This document shows positions 25,239 to 34,500 of a stretch of 64,000 nucleotides of DNA, one piece after another (positions within the stretch are counted from its first letter, which is position 1; every line of letters begins with the position of its first letter). Below the pieces are notes generated by a model. It was not told where the DNA came from and searched no databases. It saw only the letters and a program-made list of their open reading frames with translations. The DNA is taken from contig JAFGSZ010000013.1 of assembly GCA_016934395.1 (NCBI GenBank), forward strand, positions 178,497 through 242,496, written 5' to 3'. The DNA is from Bacteroidales bacterium. GTDB lineage: Bacteria > Bacteroidota > Bacteroidia > Bacteroidales > UBA10428. The position numbers and the translations under genes were made by a program.

Positions 25239-27290
25239 ATGTATATGAATAAAGACTTAATTAATAAAGCAGCCGATAATATTCGGATTTTATCAGCAGC
25301 AATGGTAGAAAAAGCTAAATCGGGACATCCCGGGGGAGCTATGGGAGGCGCTGATTTTATCAATATTTTATACACAGAATTTTTAAACTGGGACCCGACA
25401 GACATGGGCTGGATTAACCGAGACCGGTTTTTTCTCGACCCGGGACATATGTCGCCCATGCTATATTCCATACTCACTCTTACGGGGAAATATTCGCTCG
25501 AAGAAATCAAAAATTTCCGGCAATGGGGAAGCCCTACACCAGGACATCCGGAAAAGGAAGTCAACCGGGGTGTTGAAAATACTTCCGGGCCTCTTGGGCA
25601 GGGACACACTATGGCTATAGGAGCTGCTATCGCAGAGCGTTTTCTTGTTGCCCGTTTCGGGGAATGGATGGCTCACAAAACCTATACCTTTATTTCTGAT
25701 GGCGGCGTGCAGGAAGAAATTTCACAGGCTGCAGGAAGAATAGCCGGTTTTCTGGGACTGGGTAATCTAATTATGTTCTATGATTCAAATGATATCCAGC
25801 TCTCAACAGAAACCAAAATGGTTACTATTGAAGATACTGCCAAAAAATATGAAGCATGGGGATGGAAGGTGGTTACCATAAACGGGAACAATCAGGATGA
25901 AATCAGAAACGCTTTAATAGAAGCCAATAAAGAAACAGAAAAACCCACGCTGATTATTGGTAAAACCATTATGGGTAAAGGCGCCGTAACAAGCAATGGC
26001 CAAAGTTACGAACGGGAAACTTCTACCCATGGAATGCCCTTGTCGGAAGCAGGTGCTTCATTTGAAAAAACAATTGAAAATCTGGGTGGAAATCCGAATG
26101 ATCCTTTCCGGATTTTTCCGGAAGTAAAAGAATATTATGCCGGGATCATCAGGAAAAAAACGGAAATTGCCAGAGTAAGAAAAGAAAAAGAAGTTCAATG
26201 GAGAAATGAAAATCCCGAACTGGCAGCTAAGCTTGAATTATTTTTCTCGGACAAAGCTCCGAAAATCGATTATAGTACTATTGTGCAAAAAGACAATGTA
26301 GCCACACGTGCGGCCTCCGGAACTGTTTTGGCATACATGGCACAGCATGTTGAAAATATGATTGTTGCCTCAGCCGATCTTTCAAACAGCGATAAAACCG
26401 ATGGCTTCCTGAAAAATACAAAAGCATTTACGAAAGGTGATTTCTCAGGAGCATTTCTTCAGGCAGGAGTATCTGAACTCGCCATGGCCGCCCTTTGCAA
26501 TGGAATGGCCCTTCATGGTGGCGTAATTCCGGCCTGCGGTACATTTTTCGTTTTCTCTGATTATATGAAGCCGGCAGCACGATTGTCTGCGCTAATGGAA
26601 CTGCCCGTAAAATTTATCTGGACCCATGATGCATTCCGGGTGGGTGAAGACGGACCCACGCACCAGCCGGTGGAGCAGGAAGCCCAGATCAGGTTGCTTG
26701 AACAGCTTAAAAACCATTCGGGAAAAAGCAGCATGCTTGTCCTTCGTCCGGCTGATACACATGAAACTACTGTTGCCTGGAAAATGGCACTTGAAAATTT
26801 ACATACGCCTACTGCCTTAATTTTGTCGAGACAAAATATCAACAACCTGCCGACACCGGAGAATTCAACAAGATTTAAAGAAGCCCATAAGGCAGAAAAA
26901 GGAGCTTATATAGTTACAGATTGTGAAGGAACTCCGGATATTATTCTGGTTGCTAACGGGTCGGAAGTCTCTACCCTGGTTGCAGGAGCTGAAAAACTTT
27001 TGGCTGAGAAAAAACTAAAAATAAGAATTGTTTCTGCTCCTTCAGAAGGATTATTCAGGGCACAGGATAAATCGTATCAGAAAAGTATTATTCCTGATAA
27101 TGTTCCTGTACTGGGCCTTACTGCCGGTCTTCCGGTTACACTCCAGGGATTGGTCGGTCCAAAAGGAAAAGTTATCGGAATGGAAAGTTTTGGATTTTCA
27201 GCTCCTTATAAAGTACTGGATGAAAAACTGGGATATACTGCTGACAACGTTTTTAACCAGGTAAACCAATATCTGAAAGAATACAAATAA
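25239..27290 (+). CDS. tkt: Transketolase
   Basis: 683 residues, full length. Thiamine diphosphate-dependent transfer of two-carbon units in the non-oxidative pentose phosphate pathway. N-terminal ThDP domain: KSGHPGGAMGGADF, GHMSPMLYS, GPLGQGHTMAIGAAIAER and the magnesium/ThDP motif with GGVQEEISQAAGRIAG. Pyrimidine domain: FLQAGVSELAMAALCNG and WTHDAFRVGEDGPTHQPVEQ. A C-terminal domain follows (VSAPSEGLF). The ATG at 25239 is two codons before another ATG (25245) that is equally plausible. Monocistronic: its own -7 box lies upstream and a strong terminator at 27314. Confidence 0.95.
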   Translation: MYMNKDLINKAADNIRILSAAMVEKAKSGHPGGAMGGADFINILYTEFLNWDPTDMGWINRDRFFLDPGHMSPMLYSILTLTGKYSLEEIKNFRQWGSPTPGHPEKEVNRGVENTSGPLGQGHTMAIGAAIAERFLVARFGEWMAHKTYTFISDGGVQEEISQAAGRIAGFLGLGNLIMFYDSNDIQLSTETKMVTIEDTAKKYEAWGWKVVTINGNNQDEIRNALIEANKETEKPTLIIGKTIMGKGAVTSNGQSYERETSTHGMPLSEAGASFEKTIENLGGNPNDPFRIFPEVKEYYAGIIRKKTEIARVRKEKEVQWRNENPELAAKLELFFSDKAPKIDYSTIVQKDNVATRAASGTVLAYMAQHVENMIVASADLSNSDKTDGFLKNTKAFTKGDFSGAFLQAGVSELAMAALCNGMALHGGVIPACGTFFVFSDYMKPAARLSALMELPVKFIWTHDAFRVGEDGPTHQPVEQEAQIRLLEQLKNHSGKSSMLVLRPADTHETTVAWKMALENLHTPTALILSRQNINNLPTPENSTRFKEAHKAEKGAYIVTDCEGTPDIILVANGSEVSTLVAGAEKLLAEKKLKIRIVSAPSEGLFRAQDKSYQKSIIPDNVPVLGLTAGLPVTLQGLVGPKGKVIGMESFGFSAPYKVLDEKLGYTADNVFNQVNQYLKEYK

Positions 27291-27313
27291 CTTTTCCTAA
27301 ATAAAGAATAATT

Positions 27314-27349
27314 AAAAGGTACTGTAATTTTGATTTCAGTACCTTTTTT
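27314..27349 (+). terminator. Rho-independent terminator after tkt
   Basis: A perfect 11-bp stem AAAAGGTACTG (27314-27324) pairs with CAGTACCTTTT (27337-27347), with a 12-base loop and a run of six T (27344-27349), 24 bases after the transketolase stop. Confidence 0.88.
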
Positions 27350-27486
27350 ATTTGTTTAATGTTCATAATTCCAGTTTAAATCCTTTCGAATGTTCAATAA
27401 CTTAGATTTTTCAAAAGGGTGTGTTCTTTAATGGATATAAAATTTCTGAGCACAATAGCCGTTAATTAAAAAAGAAAATCCTAAGA

Positions 27487-28872
27487 ATGATGAAAAAAGG
27501 AATGTATTTAATTGTATTGATATTTTGTATTTCCATTTCCGAAAGTAATTCCCAGACTTCTCTCAAATATGTGCCGCCGGAAACACGGATTCTTTTTATT
27601 TTCGATGGGTCGCAAAGTATGCTGGGATTATGGGAAAGTGATAAAAAAATCAATATTGCCAGAAAAACCCTGATTAGTATAATCGACAGCCTGGAACATC
27701 TGAAAAATGTACAGCTGGCGCTCAGATTATACGGACACCAGTTCCCGGTTCCCCCTCAAAATTGTAATGACACAAAACTCGAGGTACCTTTCGGACCTGG
27801 CAATGCATCAAAAATAAGGCAGGAATTGCGATTTATCAACCCAAAAGGTACCACTCCCATTGCGCATTCTCTCGAACTGGGGGCAAAAGATTTCCCGCCT
27901 TCCTGTGAAAACTGCAGAAACATCATTATCCTGATAACCGATGGTATTGAAGCCTGTGACGGGGATGCATGTGCAGTTTCTTATGAATTACAAAAACAGG
28001 GCATTGTGCTAAAACCTTTTATTATCGGGATTGGTATTGATGAAGGATTTCAGGAAACTTTTGATTGTATCGGCCATTTTTATAATGCCGCCAACGAAGA
28101 AAATTTCAACAATATAATGGAAGTGGTAATTTCACAGGCGTTAAATGCTACTACAGCTCAGGTAAATTTGCTCGACAAGAACGGAAAACCCACGGAAACC
28201 AATGTTAACATGACTTTCTACGATCAGGTATCGGGTAAGGTAGTATACAATTATATACATACAATGAATCACAGGGGAAATCCGGATACTCTGATACTCG
28301 ATCATATGATGACCTATAATATGAGAGTGCATACCATCCCCCCGGTAGATGTAAAAAACATCCAGCTTACAGTTGGAAAACATACTATTATTGCTGCAGA
28401 TACTCCACAGGGTACATTAAAATTGGTTTCAAATGGCGGAAATCAATACAGAGGGCTTGAATTTATAGTGCGCCAATCCGGGAAAATGAACACCTTAAAT
28501 ATGCAGGAAATTAATGAACCGGAAAATTACCTTACAGGAAAATACGATCTTGAAATTCCGGTTTTGCCCAGGATCTATATCAATAATGTGGAGGTTAACC
28601 AAAGTTCGGTAACAACCATAGAAATTCCGAGGCCCGGTCTTCTCACCTTATTAAAGTCGGCTGCAGGTTATGGAAGTATATATATAAAAACCGGGAAAAC
28701 GGAAGAATGGGTGTGTAATATCAACAACAATATTAAAAATGAATCTATTGTTTTACAACCCGGATTTTATAGGGTGGTTTACAGGGCACAGAACGCAAAA
28801 CAAACCTTATATACAATAAATAAAAATTTTGAAATTCGCCCGGGAAGTTCAGAAGTTATCCAGTTATATTAA
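27487..28872 (+). CDS. Secreted von Willebrand factor type A domain protein
   Basis: 461 residues with a signal peptide ending near residue 23 (ISESNSQ). A VWA domain spans about residues 33-220 with a complete MIDAS: Asp40-Gly-Ser-Gln-Ser (FDGSQSM), the Thr in KGTTPIAH and the Asp in LITDGIEACDGDAC. Four cysteines in the VWA domain (PSCENCRN, ACDGDAC) may form disulfides. The remaining 240 residues look like beta-sandwich modules rich in YR and NN motifs. Probably binds a protein ligand in a metal-dependent way; the partner is unknown. It stands alone between tkt and the second ECF operon. Confidence 0.85.
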   Translation: MMKKGMYLIVLIFCISISESNSQTSLKYVPPETRILFIFDGSQSMLGLWESDKKINIARKTLISIIDSLEHLKNVQLALRLYGHQFPVPPQNCNDTKLEVPFGPGNASKIRQELRFINPKGTTPIAHSLELGAKDFPPSCENCRNIIILITDGIEACDGDACAVSYELQKQGIVLKPFIIGIGIDEGFQETFDCIGHFYNAANEENFNNIMEVVISQALNATTAQVNLLDKNGKPTETNVNMTFYDQVSGKVVYNYIHTMNHRGNPDTLILDHMMTYNMRVHTIPPVDVKNIQLTVGKHTIIAADTPQGTLKLVSNGGNQYRGLEFIVRQSGKMNTLNMQEINEPENYLTGKYDLEIPVLPRIYINNVEVNQSSVTTIEIPRPGLLTLLKSAAGYGSIYIKTGKTEEWVCNINNNIKNESIVLQPGFYRVVYRAQNAKQTLYTINKNFEIRPGSSEVIQLY

Positions 28873-28884
28873 TTTCAAAACGTA

Positions 28885-28892
28885 TAAATTTG
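28885..28892 (+). promoter_or_regulatory. Putative -7 box for the second ECF sigma operon
   Basis: TAAATTTG matches TAnnTTTG, 66 bases before the sigma factor ATG; no -33 match. It may instead be chance in AT-rich DNA. Confidence 0.3.
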
Positions 28893-28958
28893 AAAATATC
28901 ATTAAACCTTTGTATAACTTTATAGTCATATTAGCAAAACTGACGGATTATATACAGG

Positions 28959-29519
28959 ATGCCAGATAAACCAGGTGATTACACTGATAAAGAACTTTTG
29001 CAATTATTCAGAAAGAATGAAAGCAGGGATTATGCTTTTAATCTTATCGTGCGAAAATATCAGGAACGTCTTTACTGGCATATCCGAAAGATATTAATCG
29101 ATCATAGCGATACCGATGATGTGCTGCAGAATACATTTATGAAGGTTTGGTCAGCGCTTGATTCCTTTAAAGAAGCGTCCGGATTATACACATGGCTTTA
29201 CAGAATTGGCACCAATGAATCACTGACTTTTTTAAACAAGAAAAAGCGCAGGTTTCTGTTGCCACTGATCGATGTGGAAAATCAATTATCAAATACACTG
29301 GAAAGTGATGAATATTTTAATGGCGATGAAATTCAGTTAAAACTTCAGAAGGCCCTGCTCACACTGCCCGAAAAACAGCGTTTGGTGTTTAACATGAAAT
29401 ATTTTGATGAGATGAAGTACGAAGAAATGTCGGCCATTTTAGATACTTCGGTAGGTTCATTAAAAGCATCTTATCACCATGCGGTAAAAAAAATTGAAAA
29501 ATACCTGACTGAAGATTAA
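28959..29519 (+). CDS. ECF-family RNA polymerase sigma factor
   Basis: 186 residues. Region 2 is at about 20-95 (FNLIVRKYQERLYWHIRKIL, DTDDVLQNTFMKVWSALDSF, LYTWLYRIGTNESLTFLNKKKRR). Region 4 is at about 125-180 (LPEKQRLVFNMKYFDEMKYEEMSAI, TSVGSLKASYHHAVKKIEKYL). It is followed 43 bases later by a single-span protein with the VPEGYF motif and then by a small helical exported protein, the standard three-gene Bacteroidetes layout. It is distinct from the sigma factor at 1595, with clearly different sequences. Confidence 0.92.
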   Translation: MPDKPGDYTDKELLQLFRKNESRDYAFNLIVRKYQERLYWHIRKILIDHSDTDDVLQNTFMKVWSALDSFKEASGLYTWLYRIGTNESLTFLNKKKRRFLLPLIDVENQLSNTLESDEYFNGDEIQLKLQKALLTLPEKQRLVFNMKYFDEMKYEEMSAILDTSVGSLKASYHHAVKKIEKYLTED

Positions 29520-29562
29520 ACCTTTCGTATTTTTATAGGTCAAAAGAGCGTAAAAAAACAAC

Positions 29563-30003
29563 ATGGAAAAATTTAAAGACATATCGCCCGGCTTGTCAGA
29601 GTTAAATAAGAACCCGGGATATTCGGTTCCTGAAGGATACTTCGAAAACTTTTCCTCGCGCTTAAGTGAAAAAATTCATGCTGAACAAGCGCCCGGATTT
29701 TTTGAAAAGATAATTAATTACACAAAACCCCAGATGGCGTTTGTCTCTTTATTTGTGGGATTTTTCCTCGTAGTGTTTTTAGTATTTAAGTTTATGAATA
29801 TTTCAGAATCAGGATCACAGCTTACCACTTCTGATATTACCGAATATATTGAAGAAAATATTTATTATTATAATGACAAGCAATTAATAAGTTCACTGGA
29901 AACAGATAATCTGGTTATTGAAGATCAGCAAAAAAATGATGAAATTATTGATTATCTGGTTAACGACGGAATTGATATAAACTCAATACTTGATGAATTT
30001 TAA
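29563..30003 (+). CDS. Single-span membrane protein, probable anti-sigma partner
   Basis: 146 residues. The cytoplasmic N-terminal part carries NPGYSVPEGYFENFSSRLSEKI, a motif shared by small proteins encoded directly after ECF sigma genes in Bacteroidetes. One membrane segment follows at about residues 58-78 (MAFVSLFVGFFLVVFLVFKF), then an acidic periplasmic tail (many Glu/Asp/Tyr, ending INSILDEF). No zinc-binding anti-sigma motif. The anti-sigma role is inferred from position and topology. Confidence 0.7.
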   Translation: MEKFKDISPGLSELNKNPGYSVPEGYFENFSSRLSEKIHAEQAPGFFEKIINYTKPQMAFVSLFVGFFLVVFLVFKFMNISESGSQLTTSDITEYIEENIYYYNDKQLISSLETDNLVIEDQQKNDEIIDYLVNDGIDINSILDEF

Positions 30004-30017
30004 CTGGTTTAGCAATT

Positions 30018-30461
30018 ATGAAAAACTTAATAATTCTTGCTCTGCTGATTTTCCCGCTTCACTTACTTCGATCTCAAACAACAAAAGACGATGTTCAAAG
30101 TAAAATTCAGGCTCAGAAAGTAGCATTTTTTACTGAAAAACTACAGCTTACTCCGGCAGAAGCAGAAAAATTCTGGCCCTTATATAATAATTATCAAAGG
30201 CAGAAAAATAAAATTACCAACGATAGAAATGAGATTATGCAGCATTTTACGCGCAATTCAGAATTTTTAACCGATGTGGAAGTTACTGATTTGCTCGAAA
30301 ATTATATTAATTGCGAGAAAAAAGAAACAGAAATGCTGGAAGATTTTAATTTAAAACTTCGCGAGATATTGCCCGAAAGAAAGGTATTGAAAGTATATAT
30401 TGCAGAAATACAATTTAAAAACTGGTTGTTACGACAATTACGAGATAACAAGCCCCGATAA
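30018..30461 (+). CDS. Periplasmic helical protein (sensor of ECF sigma type)
   Basis: 147 residues. A signal peptide (KNLIILALLIFPLHLLRSQ) is followed by an all-helical, highly charged body with KLQLTPAEAEKFWPLYNNYQ, a pattern recalling Spy/CpxP and CnrX-like periplasmic sensors. Such proteins are usually annotated as the sensor of an ECF-type sigma factor when they lie third in this operon type. It ends 15 bases before the stop of the convergent proline dehydrogenase gene. Signal unknown. Confidence 0.75.
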   Translation: MKNLIILALLIFPLHLLRSQTTKDDVQSKIQAQKVAFFTEKLQLTPAEAEKFWPLYNNYQRQKNKITNDRNEIMQHFTRNSEFLTDVEVTDLLENYINCEKKETEMLEDFNLKLREILPERKVLKVYIAEIQFKNWLLRQLRDNKPR

Positions 30462-30475
30462 TAGTTATAAACAAA

Positions 30476-31393
30476 TTATTTCCTGATAAATAACGCCTTA
30501 ATAATTTCGATGGCCATTCTGGGATTTTCCTGCAGTCTTCGTGTGGAATAATTAAACCAGTCTTTTCCATACGGAACATACACTCTCATGGTATGGCCTG
30601 CCTCTACGATTTTATTTCGCAGTCTTGGAGTTACTCCATACAACATCTGGAATTCAAAATCCTTTTTTGTTGTCCCGGTTTTTTCAATGCGTTTAAAAGC
30701 TTCTTTAACCAAATGTTTATCGTGAGTGGCTATACAGGGATAATACTTTTTTTCAATCATATAATCAAGGCATACCATGTAATTTTTGTTTATTTCCAAA
30801 TGTTTTTTAAAGGCTATTTCAGCCGGTTCAACATAAATTCCTTTACAAATTCTGATATTTAAGGGGTGCTTATCAGAATTTATATCAACCAGATCCTTCA
30901 AATCATCAGGAGTTCTTTTTAAATATGCCTGCAACACAAATCCTACGTGCGCCGGAAATTCTTTGTGTAACCTGCGGAACAATATAATTTCCATATCGGT
31001 ACAATTCGAATCTTCCATATCAATTGTTACCAGCCTGTTATATCCTGAGGCTTGTATTATTATATCTTTAATAGTGTTATAACATTTTTCATAATCGAGA
31101 AACAAACCAAACATGGTAGGTTTAATCGAAAAGGTACAGTCTACATTTTGTTTTACGGCCTCATCAATAGTATTCAGATAAGTTCTCTTATATTCCTCAA
31201 TACGGCTTTCATTGGTTTGGAATTCGCCTAACAGATCCAGTGTAACCGATATTCCTTGCCGGTTTAATTCCTTTGAAACGCGTATGGCATCCTCCAGGCT
31301 TTCGCCGGCTATGTATCTTTTTGAAAAAATCCATATAAACTGCTTCGGAAAATAGGGTAATAATTTAGCAAACGATTTATTTATCCAGCTCAT
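30476..31393 (-). CDS. Proline dehydrogenase (monofunctional)
   Basis: 305 residues, the size of the stand-alone FAD-dependent enzyme that oxidises proline to pyrroline-5-carboxylate. TIM-barrel motifs: GISVTLDLLGEFQ, CTFSIKPTMFGL, YNRLVTIDMEDSNCTD, GFVLQAYLKRTPDDL, RICKGIYVEPAEIAF, CIATHDKHLV, EFQMLYGVTPRLR, MRVYVPYGKDWFNYSTRRLQENP (the last contains the substrate-binding Tyr and the RRLxE-type element). Its pathway partner, P5C dehydrogenase, is at 46633, so the route is split between two genes rather than fused as in PutA. Confidence 0.92.
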   Translation of the reverse strand: MSWINKSFAKLLPYFPKQFIWIFSKRYIAGESLEDAIRVSKELNRQGISVTLDLLGEFQTNESRIEEYKRTYLNTIDEAVKQNVDCTFSIKPTMFGLFLDYEKCYNTIKDIIIQASGYNRLVTIDMEDSNCTDMEIILFRRLHKEFPAHVGFVLQAYLKRTPDDLKDLVDINSDKHPLNIRICKGIYVEPAEIAFKKHLEINKNYMVCLDYMIEKKYYPCIATHDKHLVKEAFKRIEKTGTTKKDFEFQMLYGVTPRLRNKIVEAGHTMRVYVPYGKDWFNYSTRRLQENPRMAIEIIKALFIRK

Positions 31394-31488
31394 TTCTCCC
31401 AGTCATTATAACTTTTATATATTAATTAAAAATGAAATTAATTTGATTCGGCAGGGCAAAAAAGGATAAATATCATATACACATGAAC

Positions 31489-31518
31489 AAAAAAAAGGCG
31501 GAATCCTATGTCCCGCCT
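31489..31518 (-). terminator. Terminator of the 1674-residue secreted protein gene
   Basis: On the minus strand AGGCGGGA, a 7-base loop, TTCCGCCT (one G-T pair) and then eight T form a rho-independent terminator 23 bases beyond the stop at 31542. The GGCGGGA core matches the hairpin at 18532. Confidence 0.85.
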
Positions 31519-31541
31519 GTGATGAGTGCTTTGTTAATTTA

Positions 31542-34500
31542 TTACTGAATTATGATTTTACTCATGTGTTCTACCTCATTGTTAAAGAATCTGATAAAAT
31601 AAAACCCTTTTGATAATCCAGTAAGGTCAATATTATCTTTGTAAACTCCCTGTATATAATCAATTTGAGTATTCTTAACAACACGCCCGTTGATATCTGT
31701 TAAGACTATGGTCAATGAAGTATTGTACTTTTCTGTGGTAATTGAATAATACAAATAATCGGTTGCCGGAACAGGATATATTTCAATTTTATACAGATCA
31801 GCAGCATATCCACGAATATAAGAAACCAATTCAACAAAAACAGAATTATTGCCCTGGCACCCATTTTCATCAGTAACTGTAACTGCATACACTCCCTGTG
31901 TAGTAACAGCATGGGTTGGTGAAGTTGTTGCATCCTGCCAGGTATAGTTCTCAAATCCTGATCCGGGATTTAAGGTATAGGGCAAGGTTACTTTAAGAGT
32001 GTCGTTAGTTGCTCCAAAATCAACAACAGGGTTAGGATGAATAAGGACAGATTCTGACATGGTATCATTACTGACCCTCAAATCACCTGAAAAAACAGAA
32101 TATACAATAAAGTTATTTTCGCCAGGTGTTGTAAAAGTAACCGGTTGATCCAGTACATGACTAATTGTGGCATTTGGATTCAGGGTAGATAACAGCGTAA
32201 CATTGTCTGTTGTAACTGACTGATCATTTACCTTATATTTAATCTGGATACCCTGGCCAGAACCAATACTTGCATTACCCAGGTTCTCTATTTCAACTTC
32301 AATAGTATTATAAGTTCCCATACATAACTCATTTTCCATATCAATTGAAGTTACACCTACATCATGGATAATAAAATTAAGAAATACCGAATCAGAATCT
32401 GTACAGCCTGTAAGATCATCGGTAACTTTCACCCAATGATATTTTGGAACGGTGGCTATAAATGTGTAATCACCCGGTCCATCCTGCCACAGGTAAGAGT
32501 AATTTTCATTATATCCTGCATTAAGCGTATATTCAAGGGCATATATTTCTTCAATATCATCCAGTCCAAAGTCCACAACCGGTCTGGGATATACATATAC
32601 TGTTTCTAACATAGTATCGTTGGATACCCTTAAATCACCCGGAGTAACAGCAATAAGTTTAAAATTATAATCCCCGGATATACTAAAATCTTCAGATGTG
32701 CTGAATGTATGCGATATTGTTGCATTTGGCATAAGGTTCGATGCGAGAGTAATGGTTTCTTCCACAATTACATTTTCATTAATCTTATAGCGTACATAAA
32801 CAGGATCAGAAACAGTTATTGTATCAGTGCCATTATTCATAATCTGCATTTCAACAGGCACACCTTCATTAAATTCACAATCAGATACCGGACTGATTAA
32901 AGCCTGAGGACGAATATCCCTAATTTTCAACCATACATAAGCAGTATCGTAGGCTTCACAATTATTACCATCCCAAACAATTACAGAATAATCTCCTGCC
33001 TCCGTAACTTCGAAGGTTTGCAGCGTATCGGTTAAACTCTCATTCCATTGGTAATGCTCGTATCCGGCGCCTGCGTCCAGCGTATAAGATAAAGCCATGG
33101 CAGATACATCAGATCCGATATTTATAATTGGATATCCATAGATCTCGACATTTTTTAATATGGTATCGTTGCTATAAACTGTATCTCCTCCAAAAGCTGT
33201 GTATATTTTAAACTTATAAATATCTGCAGAAGACATATCTATCGCACCTTTCTTAAATGTATAATCCATGCTATGATAAGCAAACAGAGTACTTTCAAGA
33301 TTAAATGTATCCAATACAGGTAATCCTTCATTTAACTCATAAACAACCACAACCTCTTCACCAGCTTTAACGCTGTCAGTACCATAATTCATTATTCTAA
33401 CCCGAATATATTCTTCATCACTCAATCCGCAGCTTGAAATAGGTGAAATCAGATTTTCAACACCAAGATCGTTAAACAACAGTTCAACATAAGTAGAATC
33501 TATGGATTGGCATCCGTTACCTCCCACATCAGTAACAGTAAGATGATAAACTCCTGCTATTGATACATCAAAAGTATCTGTAAGGATATTGCCATCCCAT
33601 AAATATTCATAATTCGGATTATAATGCGCCCGCAGTACTACCGTATCCGGCTCTTGTGTTTGAATAGTATCTAACAGCTCTGTAAGCGGATTTGGCATAA
33701 CCTTCAACGAGAAACTGGCAGTATCATTATTTGAAAAATAGAACCAGGGATCACTTTCAATTAATGTAAATGCTCGTATGGTATAAATTACCGTATCAGT
33801 CAGATCAGCTGGTTGATTATACTGGTATGTAAAAGTTTGCTCAGGTTCAATATCCACGGGTACTGCAAATGTATCAGCAAAATGCTGTGAATGTATATCA
33901 ATATCAAGACCTGCAATTATCGTATCACCGACTTTTAAGGTATTTAGCCCAAAATTTTTCATGGTAACATAAAATTTGTCCGGACTAGTAAACTGGCATT
34001 CACTGGATTGAATTGAATCTATAGACTGAATACCCACATCAACAGGAGCAGGATAAACTTTAAAATCGTCGATGGCAAATCCGATATTAACATTATCCGA
34101 ATCGCTTGCAAAAACCACTCTGAATTTAACATCCGAGAAGGATTTTAGTGAAGCAGGTAACAACTGACGAACCATTTTCCAGTCATTGGAATTTCCTGAC
34201 CATCCGTTAGTTTGTAAAGCATTAACACTATCTTTATACCATCCCCAATCCCATCCAAATTCATTAGTATCTAACAATTGCCAGGAATCTCCCTGGTCCT
34301 TAGAATATTGTATTGCCGCTCCATCTTTCGAAGCCTCTGTTAACATCCAATAATTCATTTCCAGGATATAGCGGTTCTCATTCCTTAAATCGTAACAGAC
34401 ACTTTCTATAAATGATGAATCGTTATTTTTATAATTACCAATAAGTTTTGTTATCCATACCTTACTTCCGGAAGTAGGAGTAATTCCGTTGCCGGGAGTG

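Noticed and set aside
25142..25609. 155-codon minus-strand frame
   Set aside because: Antisense to the conserved N-terminal domain of transketolase; low-complexity translation.
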